From: Streptomyces sp. T12
GTDB lineage: Bacteria > Actinomycetota > Actinomycetes > Streptomycetales > Streptomycetaceae
NCBI RefSeq assembly: GCF_028736035.1
Contig: NZ_CP117866.1
Coordinates: forward strand, 4,712,001-4,776,000
Length of the DNA stretch: 64,000 nucleotides
Direction: 5' to 3'
Position numbers and translations under genes: made by a program. Each line of letters begins with the position of its first letter. Position 1 is the first letter of the stretch. Under the pieces are notes generated by a model. That model was not told where the DNA came from. It worked only from the letters and a program-made list of their open reading frames with translations, and ran no database searches. Shown here one piece after another: positions 10,856-24,449 of this stretch.

Positions 10856-13733
10856 TTCCGTCGCCCTCCAACGCCTCCGCCAGCACCTCCGCCAGATGCC
10901 GACCCCGCACCCCGGCCAGCTGCTCCAGCTGCGTCCGGCAGGAGAAACCGTCGGCCAGCACCATCGTCCCCTCCTGCGCGCCCCGCACCGAAGGCAGCAA
11001 CTGCTCCTCCGCGCAGGCCACCGACACCTCGAAGTGCCCTTTTTCGAAGCCGAAGTTACCCGCGAGGCCGCAGCAGCCACCACTCAGTTCGCCGGAGAGC
11101 AGAGCGGCTTGACGCAGTCGGCGGTCAGCCCCGTCACCGAGGACCGCGTGCTGATGGCAGTGCGTCTGCCCGACCGCCGCCCGGTCCACGCGGGGCGGCG
11201 TCCAGTCGGGAGCGTGCCGCTCCAGCGTCTCCGCGAAGGTCAGGACGCGGTCGGACAGGCGCCGGGCCCGGGGGTCGTCGTGCAGCAGTTCCGGCAGGTC
11301 CGCGCGGAGGGCCGCCGCGCAGCTCGGCTCCAGGACGACGACCGGGGCGGCCGTCTCCAGCACCGGCTCCATCAGGTCGAGCGTGCGCCGCAGCACCGCG
11401 CGGGCGCGGTCGAGCTGCCCGGTCGAGATGTACGTCAACCCGCAGCAGACGCGACTGCGGCCCCGTAGGAGGGACACCGGGTCCAGTGCCACCGTCGTGC
11501 CGTCCCCCGTCGGCGGGCTCTTCAGGTGAACCGTCGGCGGCAGCCCCACCCGCAACCCAGCCGCCTCCAGCACCCGTACGGCCGCCTTCCCCACGGACGG
11601 CGACAGGTGCTCGGTGAAGGTGTCCGGCCACAGGATGACCAGCTCGCCCTGCGCGGTCTTCTCCCGCCCCTCCCACCACCGGCTGAACGTCCGCGTCGCC
11701 ACCCGCGGAATCTCCCGCTCCGGCGCGATCTCGCCGAGCCCTTTCGCCACCCGCGCCAACGGCCGTATGGCGGCCAGGGCGTTGACCAGCGACGCCGTAC
11801 GCGTGCGTGCCACCAGGCGCAGCCACTGCGGCAGCCGGCCCATGCTGTAGTGCGCGGCCGGGCGTCGGCGGCCCTCGTAGTGGTGGTGCAGGAACTCCGC
11901 CTTGTACGTGGCCATGTCGACCTCGACCGGGCAGTCGGACCGGCACCCTTTGCAGGACAGGCACAGGTCCAGCGCGTCCCGCACCTCGGTCGACCGCCAC
12001 CCGTCGGTCACCAGTTCCCCGGCGAGCATCTCGTGCAGCAGCCGGGCACGCCCGCGCGTGGAGTGCTCTTCCTCGCCGGTGGCCCGGAAGGACGGGCACA
12101 TCACGGACGAGCCAGACACCGATGGCGTACGGCACTTCGCGACCCCGACGCACCGCCGTACGGCCGCCGAGAAGTCCCCGCCGTCGGCCGGGTATCCGAA
12201 GGCCACGTCCACCGGCTCGCGGGGCAGGACCGCGAACCGGAGGTTCGCGTCCAGGGGCGCCGGGCGCACCAGCATGCCCGGGTTGAGCAGGTCGTCCGGG
12301 TCCCACACCCCCTTCGCCCGCTCGAAGAGACGGACCATCTCCGCCCCGTACATCGCCGGCAACAGCTCGGCCCGTGCCTGCCCGTCCCCGTGCTCCCCGG
12401 ACAGCGAGCCCCCGTGCGCCACGACGACCTCGGCGAGCTCCTCCGAGAAGCGCCGGAAGCGGCCGATGCCCGCCTCCGTCAACAGGTCGAAGTCGATACG
12501 GACATGGATGCAGCCGTCCCCGAAGTGCCCGTACGGCGTCCCGCGCAGCCCGTGCGCGGTCAGCAGCGCGCGGAAGTCCCGCAGATACGCCCCGAGGCGC
12601 TCCGGCGGCACCGCGCAGTCCTCCCAGCCGGGCCACGCCTCGCTGCCGTCCGGCATCCGGGTCGCCGTACCGCTGGCGTCCTCCCGGATGCGCCACAAGG
12701 CCCGTTGCCCGGCCGGGTCCGTCACGACCAGCGTGTCGACGACATCGGCGGCCCGCACGATCGCCTCCGCACGCGCCCGTGCCTCCCCCTCCGACTCCCC
12801 GCCCGTCTCCACGAACAGCCAGGCCCCGCCCCGGGGCAGCGCGGCGGTCGACGGCACGAGATCGGCGGCCATGCCCTCCACGGTCAGCGGCCCGTACGGC
12901 AGCAGCCCGGCCGCCGCTTCCGCGGCCGCGCTCTCGTCGGCGTACGCCAGCACGGCGAGCGCACGCGCGCGTGGAGCTTCGACGAGCCCTACGACCGCCT
13001 CGGTGAGGATCCCCAGGGTGCCCTCGCTCCCGCAGAAGGAGCGGGCGACATCGGCGCCCTGCTCGGGCAACAGGGCGTCGAGCGCGTATCCGGAGATACG
13101 CCGGGGCAGTTCGGGAAAGCCGGTACGGAGGCGAGCCAGTTCCCCTTCCACCAGCTCCCGCAGCCCTCGCGGCGCCCCGGCCCACTCCTCCCCCAGCCGC
13201 AACCGCTCCCCGCGCGCGGTGATCACGTCCAGCTCCCGCACGCTGTCCGCGGTCGTCCCCCACGCCACCGAGTGCGAGCCGCACGAGTTGTTGCCGATCA
13301 TCCCGCCGAGCGTGCAGCGGCTGTGGGTGGAGGGGTCGGGGCCGAAGCGGAGCCCGTGCGGGGCGGCGGCCTCCTGGAGACGGTCGAGGACGAGGCCGGG
13401 CTGGACGACCGCCGTACGCGTGGCCGGATCCAGGGACACCAGCCGGTTCATGTGCCGGGTGAAGTCCAGGACCACCCCTGTGCCCGTGGCCTGTCCGGCG
13501 ATCGACGTCCCGCCTCCTCTCGCCACGACCGGCACCCCGCGCTCCCGGCACACCTCCAGCACGGCCGCCACGTCGTCGGCGTCACGAGGAGCGACGACGC
13601 CCAGCGGCACCCGCCGGTAGTTGGACGCGTCCATGGTGACCAGCGCCCGGGACGTGACGTCGAAGCCCACGTCACCCCGGACGGCCCGCCGCAGCTCCGC
13701 CTCAACAGCCCCAAGGGCCTGGACATCCGTCAT
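10845..13733 (-). CDS. Fused FAD-linked oxidase / Fe-S oxidoreductase (D-lactate or 2-hydroxyacid dehydrogenase type)
   Basis: 962 residues combining a GlcD-like flavoprotein and a GlcF-like iron-sulphur part. The FAD_binding_4 domain shows VARGGGTSIAGQATGTGVV near residue 70 and GGMIGNNSCGSHSVAWGTTA near 145; an FAD-oxidase C domain follows (GEHGDGQARAELLPAMYG). Then come a Cys-containing ferredoxin region (VAKCRTPSVSGSSVMCPSF and LSCKGCRSDCPVEVD) and two CCG-type motifs (CCGLTYISTGQ, GGCCGLAGNFGFEKGHFE) likely binding further Fe-S. Members oxidise D-lactate, D-2-hydroxyglutarate or similar acids and pass electrons to the respiratory chain; this protein's substrate is not visible. ATGA overlap with the hydrolase gene upstream and 11-bp overlap with the phosphoesterase downstream define a three-gene operon. 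Confidence 0.92.
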   Translation of the reverse strand: MTDVQALGAVEAELRRAVRGDVGFDVTSRALVTMDASNYRRVPLGVVAPRDADDVAAVLEVCRERGVPVVARGGGTSIAGQATGTGVVLDFTRHMNRLVSLDPATRTAVVQPGLVLDRLQEAAAPHGLRFGPDPSTHSRCTLGGMIGNNSCGSHSVAWGTTADSVRELDVITARGERLRLGEEWAGAPRGLRELVEGELARLRTGFPELPRRISGYALDALLPEQGADVARSFCGSEGTLGILTEAVVGLVEAPRARALAVLAYADESAAAEAAAGLLPYGPLTVEGMAADLVPSTAALPRGGAWLFVETGGESEGEARARAEAIVRAADVVDTLVVTDPAGQRALWRIREDASGTATRMPDGSEAWPGWEDCAVPPERLGAYLRDFRALLTAHGLRGTPYGHFGDGCIHVRIDFDLLTEAGIGRFRRFSEELAEVVVAHGGSLSGEHGDGQARAELLPAMYGAEMVRLFERAKGVWDPDDLLNPGMLVRPAPLDANLRFAVLPREPVDVAFGYPADGGDFSAAVRRCVGVAKCRTPSVSGSSVMCPSFRATGEEEHSTRGRARLLHEMLAGELVTDGWRSTEVRDALDLCLSCKGCRSDCPVEVDMATYKAEFLHHHYEGRRRPAAHYSMGRLPQWLRLVARTRTASLVNALAAIRPLARVAKGLGEIAPEREIPRVATRTFSRWWEGREKTAQGELVILWPDTFTEHLSPSVGKAAVRVLEAAGLRVGLPPTVHLKSPPTGDGTTVALDPVSLLRGRSRVCCGLTYISTGQLDRARAVLRRTLDLMEPVLETAAPVVVLEPSCAAALRADLPELLHDDPRARRLSDRVLTFAETLERHAPDWTPPRVDRAAVGQTHCHQHAVLGDGADRRLRQAALLSGELSGGCCGLAGNFGFEKGHFEVSVACAEEQLLPSVRGAQEGTMVLADGFSCRTQLEQLAGVRGRHLAEVLAEALEGDGSDR

Positions 13734-14581
13734 GCATCCAGCATGCCCCCGACCACTGACAGTGACGGCGTCGGCCGGTGCCGGTCCACGAACCCCGCCA
13801 CCGCCCGGGCCACGGGCTCGGGGCGCTGGATCTGCAGGAGATGACCGACGCCGTCGATCGTGGCCTCCTCCACCGCGGGAAGCGAGGAGCGCAGGAACGC
13901 GGCGACCTCCACCCAGAGCGGCCGGGTCTCGGCACCCAGCACGGACAGCACGGGATGCCGGATGGACGCCGCCTGCCCGGCACCGAACTCCCACTGGGCC
14001 AGTGCGGGCAGCTCAATGCCGAAGAACGTGTCGGCGTCCTCGACGGCCTGCCCCCACGCTCCGGGCACCCGCCGTTCGAACAGGTCCTCGCAGGCAGCCC
14101 GGTCGAGGCCGCTCACGGCTTCCATGAACATCGCGATCGCGCGCGCGTGGCCGCCGTTCCCGTACGCCTCGAACGCGGGTTCCGCCTGTTCCAGGAACGC
14201 CTTGCCGCTGGGCACCGACAACAGTGACAGCTCCAGCAGGCTCAGCGTGTGCACGCTCTCGGGATGGTCCAGGGCGAGCTGCGCGGCGACCGCGGCCCCG
14301 CTGGAGTGGCCGACCACATGGGCCCGACGCACACCGAGCCGGTCGAGGAGCCCCGCGGCGTCGCGCGCGTGGTCCGCGACAGTCACCGGTGGCGGGGTGT
14401 GGGTGCTGCCGGCCCAGCCCCGCTTGTGGTAGCGGATCAGCCGGTGGCGGTCGGCCAGTACCGGCTCCGAGAGCAGCGGCAGGAAACCGTCGGCGATGAC
14501 CGGGCTGATGAACAGGACGGGCTCACCCTCGCCGGTCACCTCGTATTCGAGCTCTACGCCATCGACGTCGACGCGCTTCAT
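13730..14581 (-). CDS. Alpha/beta hydrolase
   Basis: 283 residues. The nucleophile elbow is HVVGHSSGAAVAAQLAL (Ser near residue 96), the family glycine-rich oxyanion segment is FISPVIADG at the N-terminus, and the His is in DGVGHLLQIQRPEPVARAVA near the C-terminus; the acid is probably in the LGAETRP region. These features fit the DltE/haloperoxidase-like small hydrolases, which act on esters, lactones or C-C bonds. ATG 14581 is chosen because it begins the first beta strand (MKRVDVDGVELEYEVTGEGE); longer in-frame starts run into the divergent gene. First gene of the operon with the FAD/Fe-S oxidoreductase, to which it is coupled by ATGA. Substrate unknown. Confidence 0.88.
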   Translation of the reverse strand: MKRVDVDGVELEYEVTGEGEPVLFISPVIADGFLPLLSEPVLADRHRLIRYHKRGWAGSTHTPPPVTVADHARDAAGLLDRLGVRRAHVVGHSSGAAVAAQLALDHPESVHTLSLLELSLLSVPSGKAFLEQAEPAFEAYGNGGHARAIAMFMEAVSGLDRAACEDLFERRVPGAWGQAVEDADTFFGIELPALAQWEFGAGQAASIRHPVLSVLGAETRPLWVEVAAFLRSSLPAVEEATIDGVGHLLQIQRPEPVARAVAGFVDRHRPTPSLSVVGGMLDA

Positions 14582-14679
14582 GGTTTTCACCCCATAGGCT
14601 GGCTTTTGTAGTGCTCCTACCTCTTTGTGCGTGACAAGTGGTGTTACGGCGGTGACTCCGACGGTTACGGCCGCCGACG

Positions 14680-18031
<3,352 letters not shown>

Positions 18032-18050
18032 TCACTTCGGTACGACGACG

Positions 18051-18082
18051 AAGGGCGCCTGGTGCACACCGGGCGCCCTTTC
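18051..18082 (+). terminator. Rho-independent-like terminator of serC
   Basis: Stem AAGGGCGCC / GGCGCCCTT with an 11-12 nt loop, followed by a short T run, 20 bp after the serC stop. Confidence 0.85.
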
Positions 18083-18226
18083 TCGTGAAGCATGGCCTGA
18101 CCTGCGGGATTTACTTCGGATACAAATCGCGGGCCGGTCGAGTCTGGGTATCGGTGACATTGTCCGGGGCGCTCGTCGGCAGCAAGGCTGCAGTTCGTCG
18201 ATCGAACGGCGAACGGGAGTTGCCCG

Positions 18227-18440
18227 ATGGAACCAGCCGCAAGCCCACCCCGGGGCCTCTCGCTGCCGGAGATTCGCCGGCGTGGGCTCGCGGGCGGGCG
18301 GGGGGTCCTGGCGCTGGACCCCGGACTCGACTACGTGGCCGCGCTGTTCGGCGTGCTGCGGGCGGGGTGCGCCGTGGTGCCCGCGTTCCCGCCGTCCGGC
18401 CGACGTGCGGTGGCGCGCCAGCGCATTGCGGGCGGACCCC
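18227..18440 (+). pseudogene. Truncated acyl-AMP ligase (FAAL/AMP-binding) N-terminal fragment
   Basis: ATG 18227 with GGGAG upstream opens a frame reading GVLALDPGLDYVAALFGVLR then AGCAVVPAFPPSGRRAVARQ, the early signature of fatty-acyl-AMP ligases and related AMP-forming enzymes. It then breaks off near 18440 and runs into antisense of the neighbouring ketosynthase fragment, stopping at 18478. The segment before the signature is also shorter than usual. Nothing of the ATP-binding P-loop or later motifs remains, so it is non-functional. Together with the next feature it marks a deletion. Confidence 0.7.
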
Positions 18441-18827
18441 GCGCAGCGCGTAGGAGAACCCGGCGCAGCCCGCGTTGACGTCGTAGGCCCCGGGCGCCTC
18501 GATGCCCAGCCGGTGTGCGACGCCGGGCGCCGCGACGGGGATCTGGGTCTCCTGCGTGCAGGTCGCCACGACCACCAGGTCGATCTCGTCGGACGGCAGT
18601 CCACTGGCGGCCAGTGCCTTCGCTCCGGCGTGGACCGCCATGTCCGTCACCGACTCCTGCGGGGCCGCGATGTGCCGACGGGCGATGCCGACGCGGCTGC
18701 GGATCCACTCGTCGCTGGTGTCCACCCGGGCGGCGAGTTGCTCGTTGGTGACCACACGCTCGGGCTGGTAGTGGCCGAACGCCAGGATCCGCGGCCCCGT
18801 CGCCGTCCGCCGTGCCTGTGCGCTCAT
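18441..18827 (-). pseudogene. Truncated 3-oxoacyl-ACP synthase III (FabH/KASIII-like) N-terminal fragment
   Basis: ATG 18827 starts a KASIII N-terminus: ILAFGHYQPERVVTNEQLAA, DTSDEWIRSRVGIARRHIA and YDVNAGCAGFSYALRG containing the active-site Cys (near residue 120). The homology ends about 20 nt after the Cys codon, where the truncated acyl-AMP ligase begins on the other strand. The His and Asn of the catalytic triad are lost. Its own upstream region is shared with the divergent TetR gene. The frame stays open to 18111, but only through antisense sequence. Intact neighbours in relatives may form a lipid or polyketide-starter cluster; here only the ends remain. Confidence 0.75.
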
Positions 18828-18897
18828 CGAGGCACCTGGAAGAGCCACGAGCAATATCACCGATGCCCAGATCGGGGCGTCCGGGCTTTGGCACCCG

Positions 18898-18921
18898 GGC
18901 GTGAAAACCGCAGGTCACGCC
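18898..18921. promoter_or_regulatory. Inverted repeat in the KASIII-fragment/TetR divergent region
   Basis: GGCGTGA-N10-TCACGCC, perfect 7-bp arms. A TTGACA (18968-18973) lies between it and the TetR gene and could be the -35 of that gene. Operator or hairpin; not assignable. Confidence 0.35.
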
Positions 18922-19009
18922 GGGGATATGGGCTTCCGGCAGCGGAACGCCGCGCGCGGTCGGAGGTTGACATGCTCCGGCGCCGAGGGGAAACATGAAC
19001 CTGACTTAA

Positions 19010-19021
19010 GAATCAGGATTC
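19010..19021. promoter_or_regulatory. Likely autoregulatory operator of the TetR gene
   Basis: Inverted repeat GAATC-AG-GATTC in an unusually AT-rich stretch, 17 bp before the TetR start codon and overlapping the region of its ribosome-binding site. Position fits autorepression. Confidence 0.45.
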
Positions 19022-19038
19022 ATATATCGGAGGCTGCG

Positions 19039-19686
19039 ATGAGCTCATACGGGAGCCGACCCCTCGGCCGGGGTCCGGCCAAACCGCAACAGCGGCGCAG
19101 CCAGGAGACCCACGCCGCGCTGCTGCGTGCCGCGGACGCCGGTTTCAGCACCGAGGGCTGGCGCGGCACCTCCGTGGAGCGCATCGCGGCGGCGGCCGGC
19201 ACGTCCGTGGGCAGCGTGTACACCCGCTTCGGCAGCAAGCGCGACCTGCTGCTCGCGGTGGTGGGCGAGCGCCTCGAGGAGATCACCGGGCTGGTCGAGA
19301 CGACCGAGTTCACCGAGCTCCTGCACGACCCCGTAGGCGGACTCAGGGCGACCGTCGCGCTGGTGGTGAGCCGCCGTCGCGGAGCCGCCGGACTGCTGAC
19401 CGCCTGGGCCGACGCGTGCATCGATCATCCCGAGATGCGCGAGCTGGAGACCGGCATCCGCGACAGCATCGTCAAGCAGTTGCGCGACCGACTGGAGCTG
19501 CTCTCGGCGCACCCCGGGATGCGCCCGGAGATCGATCTGGACCAACTGGCCATCGCCGTATGCGGGTTGATCGAAGGCCTGCACCTGCCGCCGTGGACGA
19601 GCCTCAGCGACGAGGAGGCCACCGACATCTGTTCCCGGCTCATCCTGCACACCTGCCTGCGCGACGACGCCCTCCCGCCGTCCTAG
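19039..19686 (+). CDS. TetR/AcrR family transcriptional regulator
   Basis: 215 residues. N-terminal TetR HTH at about residues 20-65: HAALLRAADAGFSTEGWRGT, SVERIAAAAGTSVGSVYTRF then GSKRDLLLAVV, the standard helix-turn-helix with YxxFxSK ending. The C-terminal part is helical and variable (ligand/dimer domain). GGAGG lies 6 nt before ATG 19039. The gene precedes the coiled-coil membrane protein by 99 bp on the same strand and diverges from the KASIII remnant, so its original target may have been the now-deleted cluster. Confidence 0.92.
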   Translation: MSSYGSRPLGRGPAKPQQRRSQETHAALLRAADAGFSTEGWRGTSVERIAAAAGTSVGSVYTRFGSKRDLLLAVVGERLEEITGLVETTEFTELLHDPVGGLRATVALVVSRRRGAAGLLTAWADACIDHPEMRELETGIRDSIVKQLRDRLELLSAHPGMRPEIDLDQLAIAVCGLIEGLHLPPWTSLSDEEATDICSRLILHTCLRDDALPPS

Positions 19687-19785
19687 CGACCGCCCGGCGA
19701 CCAAGCCGTACGCCCCCCGCACCTCCCCGTTCACCGGCGCTCGTCGGGCACAAAGCCATGCCCCCACGGAAAAGCGAGGCAATCC

Positions 19786-20520
19786 ATGAGCGACAAGCTG
19801 ACCGCGGTCCCCGACCGGGACGAAGGGCTCGCCGTCCCGCCCGGGGACGAAGAGCAGAACCCGACGGGCGAGAAGAACAAGAAGGGGAAGGGGAAGGGGA
19901 AGCGAAAGGAGAAGGAGAAGGAGAAGCCGTCCGGCGGAGGGACGCCCAAGCGGATTCTCCTCATCGCCCCGCTGCTCTATCTCGGAATCCTCAGCGTCCT
20001 GCAGTTCAACTTCACGCGTATGCACGACGCGCTCGTCCACATCCAGGACGGCACGACGTCGGGGCTCGCCCTGACGAACAAGCAGCTCAGTGAGACCAAT
20101 AAGAAGTTGAGCACGACAAACCGGCAGCTCAGCGAGACGAACAGGAAACTGAACTCGACCAACACGCAGTTGGGCACGACCAACAAGAAGCTCAACGCGC
20201 TGGGCGACCTCAAGCAGCGGATGCTACTGCTCAACCAGAACATGACCGCCATGCGGGAGTTGATGAAGCCACTGCCCGGAATGGCTTCCAAGATATCGAA
20301 GCTGAGCGATCAGATCACGGCTCTCAACTCGAGCGTCAGCGCCTTGGAGAAGGACGCCTCGTCACTGCACACGGTGGCGAAGAACGTCAAGGACATGAAG
20401 TCGAGCATCAAGGATCTCTCCAAGCAGATGGGCGGAATGAACGGAACGCTGTCCAGCATGTCGGAGGACCTCGACGACATGGACCAGCGCCTGAAGATCA
20501 TTCCCAAGCTGCCCAACTGA
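19786..20520 (+). CDS. Membrane-anchored coiled-coil protein with TN-x-x-L heptads
   Basis: 244 residues, no family recognised. A hydrophilic cytosolic head contains a Lys/Glu/Gly stretch (KNKKGKGKGKRKEKEKEKP, residues 31-49). One TM helix follows (residues about 57-73, ILLIAPLLYLGILSVLQF). The extracytoplasmic part opens with six near-perfect 7-residue repeats of the type TNKQLSETNKKLSTTNRQL (residues 97-139) and continues as a long amphipathic coiled coil (ISKLSDQITALNSSVSALEK). This resembles the MCE-associated and Mycoplasma-type TM coiled-coil proteins only in architecture. RBS is weak (GGAAAAGCGAGGC). Possibly a cell-envelope spacer or sensor. Confidence 0.75.
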   Translation: MSDKLTAVPDRDEGLAVPPGDEEQNPTGEKNKKGKGKGKRKEKEKEKPSGGGTPKRILLIAPLLYLGILSVLQFNFTRMHDALVHIQDGTTSGLALTNKQLSETNKKLSTTNRQLSETNRKLNSTNTQLGTTNKKLNALGDLKQRMLLLNQNMTAMRELMKPLPGMASKISKLSDQITALNSSVSALEKDASSLHTVAKNVKDMKSSIKDLSKQMGGMNGTLSSMSEDLDDMDQRLKIIPKLPN

Positions 20521-20807
20521 ACCGGAAGACCAAGAGCTCACGGTCGCGGACCGTGAACGCGCCGCGCTGCTGGCCAGAGCGGTCGCACCACGCGTGGCCG
20601 CCCTGGCGGGAGCGATCTTCGACCGGACCGGTCCCCACGAGTCACACCTGCTGCACCGCGTCACCCAGTGCCTGCGCATCGGGCTGACCACATGCCTGCG
20701 CGGACGGCCTCTGAGCCGCTGCTCCACCGCGCGGCACAGCTGTGCGCCATGTTTCCCGCGGTCCTCGAACTGTGGGACTCCTTGTTCTGAGAAGCCGGTT
20801 CGAGTCA
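20521..20807 (+). other. Gap with a possible decayed gene fragment
   Basis: The stretch reads LTVADRERAALLARAVAPR, then VAALAGAIFDRTG and LLHRVTQCLRIGL in one plus-strand frame, which looks coding (GC-rich third positions) and may be the N-terminal part of a PucR-type or similar regulator. No start with ribosome site, and the later part looks random. I see nothing else in it. Confidence 0.25.
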
Positions 20808-20830
20808 GGCGCCCGGCGCACACCGGGCGC

Positions 20831-20831
<1 letters not shown>
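20808..20831. terminator. Bidirectional hairpin after the cellulase gene
   Basis: Perfect 9-bp stem GGCGCCCGG / CCGGGCGCC with a 6-nt loop, between the plus-strand gene and the convergent cellulase gene. Confidence 0.65.
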
Positions 20832-22454
<1,623 letters not shown>

Positions 22455-22517
22455 TCACCCCCCATGGAAGTCAGGTCACTTGGACACGTCAAGACACTTG
22501 CCGTGCAGACGTCACCG

Positions 22518-23339
22518 TCACCGGCTCAGCTTCTGGAACCTGCGCACCGCGAGCGGCAGGAAGATAGCCGTCAGGATCACCGGCCACACTCCCGCCATCA
22601 GCACCGCGTGCTGCTCGACCCAGGAGTCCCCGCCCCCGGCCGGCGTACCGAACAGCTCGCGGCCGGCCGCGGCGGTGGACGAGATCGGGTTCCAGGCCGC
22701 CACCCAGCCGAGCCAGTCGGGCATCAGCTGCGGCGCGACGTAGATGCTGGAGATCATCGTGAGCGGGAAGGCGACGGCGAACAGACCGCCCGCGGCCTCC
22801 GGGTTGGGGACCATCAGGCCCAGCCACACCCCGATCCAGATCAGCGCGAACCGCAGCCACAGCAGCAGACCGAAGGCGCCGAGGAAGCCGAACCCGCCGT
22901 CCGGCCGCCAGCCCATCGCGAAGGCCGTCAGCATCATGATCGCCAACTCCGCGCAGGCGGCGAGCAGATCGGTGATCCCGCGCCCGGCGACCACCGCGGA
23001 CGAGGCCATCGGCATGGAGCGGAACCGGTCGATGACGCCCTTGGTGGAGTCGTGGACGACGAGGGTGGCGGTGTTGATGAAGCCGAACGCCATCGTCATC
23101 ACGAACATGCCCGGCATCAGGAAGTCCTTGTAGTCCCCGCCACCGGGCACCTTCATCGCGCTGCCGAAGACATAGCCGTAGAGCAGGACGGACAGGATCG
23201 GGAAGCCCAACTGCCAGGCGATGTTGACCGGTTGGCGCTGGTAGTGGGTGAGGCCGCGGCGGACGAGGTTCCAGACGTCGGCGAGGGTCCAGTACAGGCG
23301 GCCGCGCGTGGCCGGGACGGGCAGGTCTACGGCGGTCAT
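22518..23339 (-). CDS. ABC-2 type transporter permease (DrrB-like)
   Basis: 273 residues, six hydrophobic segments with the ABC2_membrane signature [25 protein letters not shown] and [20 protein letters not shown]. This is the typical DrrB/daunorubicin-resistance permease arrangement. ATGA overlap with the ATPase gene upstream shows they form one exporter. The protein ends [14 protein letters not shown], a usual DrrB ending. Likely exports a hydrophobic antibiotic or lipid; substrate unknown. Confidence 0.93.
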   Translation of the reverse strand: MTAVDLPVPATRGRLYWTLADVWNLVRRGLTHYQRQPVNIAWQLGFPILSVLLYGYVFGSAMKVPGGGDYKDFLMPGMFVMTMAFGFINTATLVVHDSTKGVIDRFRSMPMASSAVVAGRGITDLLAACAELAIMMLTAFAMGWRPDGGFGFLGAFGLLLWLRFALIWIGVWLGLMVPNPEAAGGLFAVAFPLTMISSIYVAPQLMPDWLGWVAAWNPISSTAAAGRELFGTPAGGGDSWVEQHAVLMAGVWPVILTAIFLPLAVRRFQKLSR

Positions 23340-24361
23340 GCGACGGCCTCCTTCTCGGTCTTCTCGCTCTTCTCGGCCTTCTCGGCCTTCTCCGTCTTCT
23401 CGGCGCGGTGTCCGGTCAGGCGCAGGAAGACGTCGTCGAGGCTCGGCCTGCGCAGCCCGATGTCCTCGACCTGGACGCCCTCGTCCTGCAACGTCCGCGC
23501 GACCTCGGTCAGCGCGGACACCCGGTCGACCACGGGCGCGTGCACCCGCGACTCGCCCTCCTCCGTCTCCGGTTCGCCGTCCGCGACGCGGGCGACGACC
23601 TTCGCCACCCGCGGGATGTCGGCCCGTTCGGCGACGACGACCTCGATACGGTCGCCGCCGACGAGGTTCTTCAGCCCGTCCGGGGTGTCGTCAGCGATGG
23701 CCCGGCCCTGGTCGATGACCGTGATGTGCGAGGCCAGCTTGTCGGCCTCCTCCAGGTACTGGGTGGTCAGCAGCACGGTCGTGCCGCTTGCCACCAACGC
23801 CCGCACGGAATCCCAGACTTCGCCCCGGCTGCGGGGGTCGAGCCCGGTCGTCGGCTCGTCGAGGAAGAGGACGGCCGGGGCGAGGATCATCGAGGCGGCG
23901 AGGTCGAGGCGGCGCCGCATACCGCCGCTGTAGGCGCCGACGCCCTTGTTCGCGGCGTCGGTCAGGTCGAACTGTTCCAGGAGCTCCGCGGCACGCACCT
24001 TCGCCCGCTTGCCGCCCAGATGGAAGAGCCGGCCGAACATCTCCAGGTTCTGCCGGCCGGTGAGCACCTCGTCCACGGCCGCGTACTGCCCGGTGAGCCC
24101 GATGCGCGCCCGCACCTCGCGCGGCTGCCGGGCCACGTCCAGACCGGCCACGGTCGCCCGGCCGCCGTCCAGCCTGATCAGCGTGGACAGGATGCGTACG
24201 GCGGTGGTCTTGCCCGCGCCGTTCGGCCCGAGCAGACCGTGCACCGTCCCCTGACGGACGGTCAGGTCGAAGCCGTCGAGGGCGTGTTTCTCGCCGTAGC
24301 GCTTCGCCAGCCCTTCGGCCCGCACCGCGTATCCGTCGTTCCCGTTGCTTCCCTCGCCCAT
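23336..24361 (-). CDS. ABC transporter ATP-binding protein (DrrA-like)
   Basis: 341 residues. Walker [10 protein letters not shown] (residues about 45-53), Q-loop in [16 protein letters not shown], signature [12 protein letters not shown], Walker [14 protein letters not shown], and a His-loop position occupied by Gln ([11 protein letters not shown]), as is normal for the DrrA subfamily. The C-terminal DrrA extension contains [14 protein letters not shown]. The last about 20 residues are an unusual Glu/Lys/Thr repeat of the type [17 protein letters not shown] 24361 is chosen at the family start; the longer frame runs into the TetR promoter. Divergent from the TetR regulator, which probably represses it through the paired sites between them. 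Confidence 0.95.
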   Translation of the reverse strand: MGEGSNGNDGYAVRAEGLAKRYGEKHALDGFDLTVRQGTVHGLLGPNGAGKTTAVRILSTLIRLDGGRATVAGLDVARQPREVRARIGLTGQYAAVDEVLTGRQNLEMFGRLFHLGGKRAKVRAAELLEQFDLTDAANKGVGAYSGGMRRRLDLAASMILAPAVLFLDEPTTGLDPRSRGEVWDSVRALVASGTTVLLTTQYLEEADKLASHITVIDQGRAIADDTPDGLKNLVGGDRIEVVVAERADIPRVAKVVARVADGEPETEEGESRVHAPVVDRVSALTEVARTLQDEGVQVEDIGLRRPSLDDVFLRLTGHRAEKTEKAEKAEKSEKTEKEAVA

Positions 24362-24384
24362 GGGGTCCCCCTTTCGGTAATTGA

Positions 24385-24416
24385 GTACACCGTACCCGAT
24401 TGCGCGTACACCGTAC
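24385..24416. promoter_or_regulatory. Paired TetR operators between the ABC exporter and its regulator
   Basis: Two identical 11-mers GTACACCGTAC (24385-24395 and 24406-24416), each a near-palindrome GTAC-N3-GTAC, with centres 21 bp (two helical turns) apart. The outer bases extend the pair to GAGTAC...GTACTC. Ideal for two TetR dimers on the same helix face, controlling both divergent promoters. Confidence 0.75.
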
Positions 24417-24449
24417 TCAGTTTTTTCGGGAGGACTTAAGCTGAACTGC

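Noticed and set aside
11526..13844. Long plus-strand open frame (772 residues) opposite the FAD/Fe-S oxidoreductase
   Set aside because: Arg/His/Pro-rich composition and no motif; it is the shadow of the minus-strand gene, which has complete domains.
20790..20812. tRNA-like T-loop GGTTCGAGTC
   Set aside because: The stem does not pair well and no anticodon or acceptor arm can be drawn; only the T-loop words are present.
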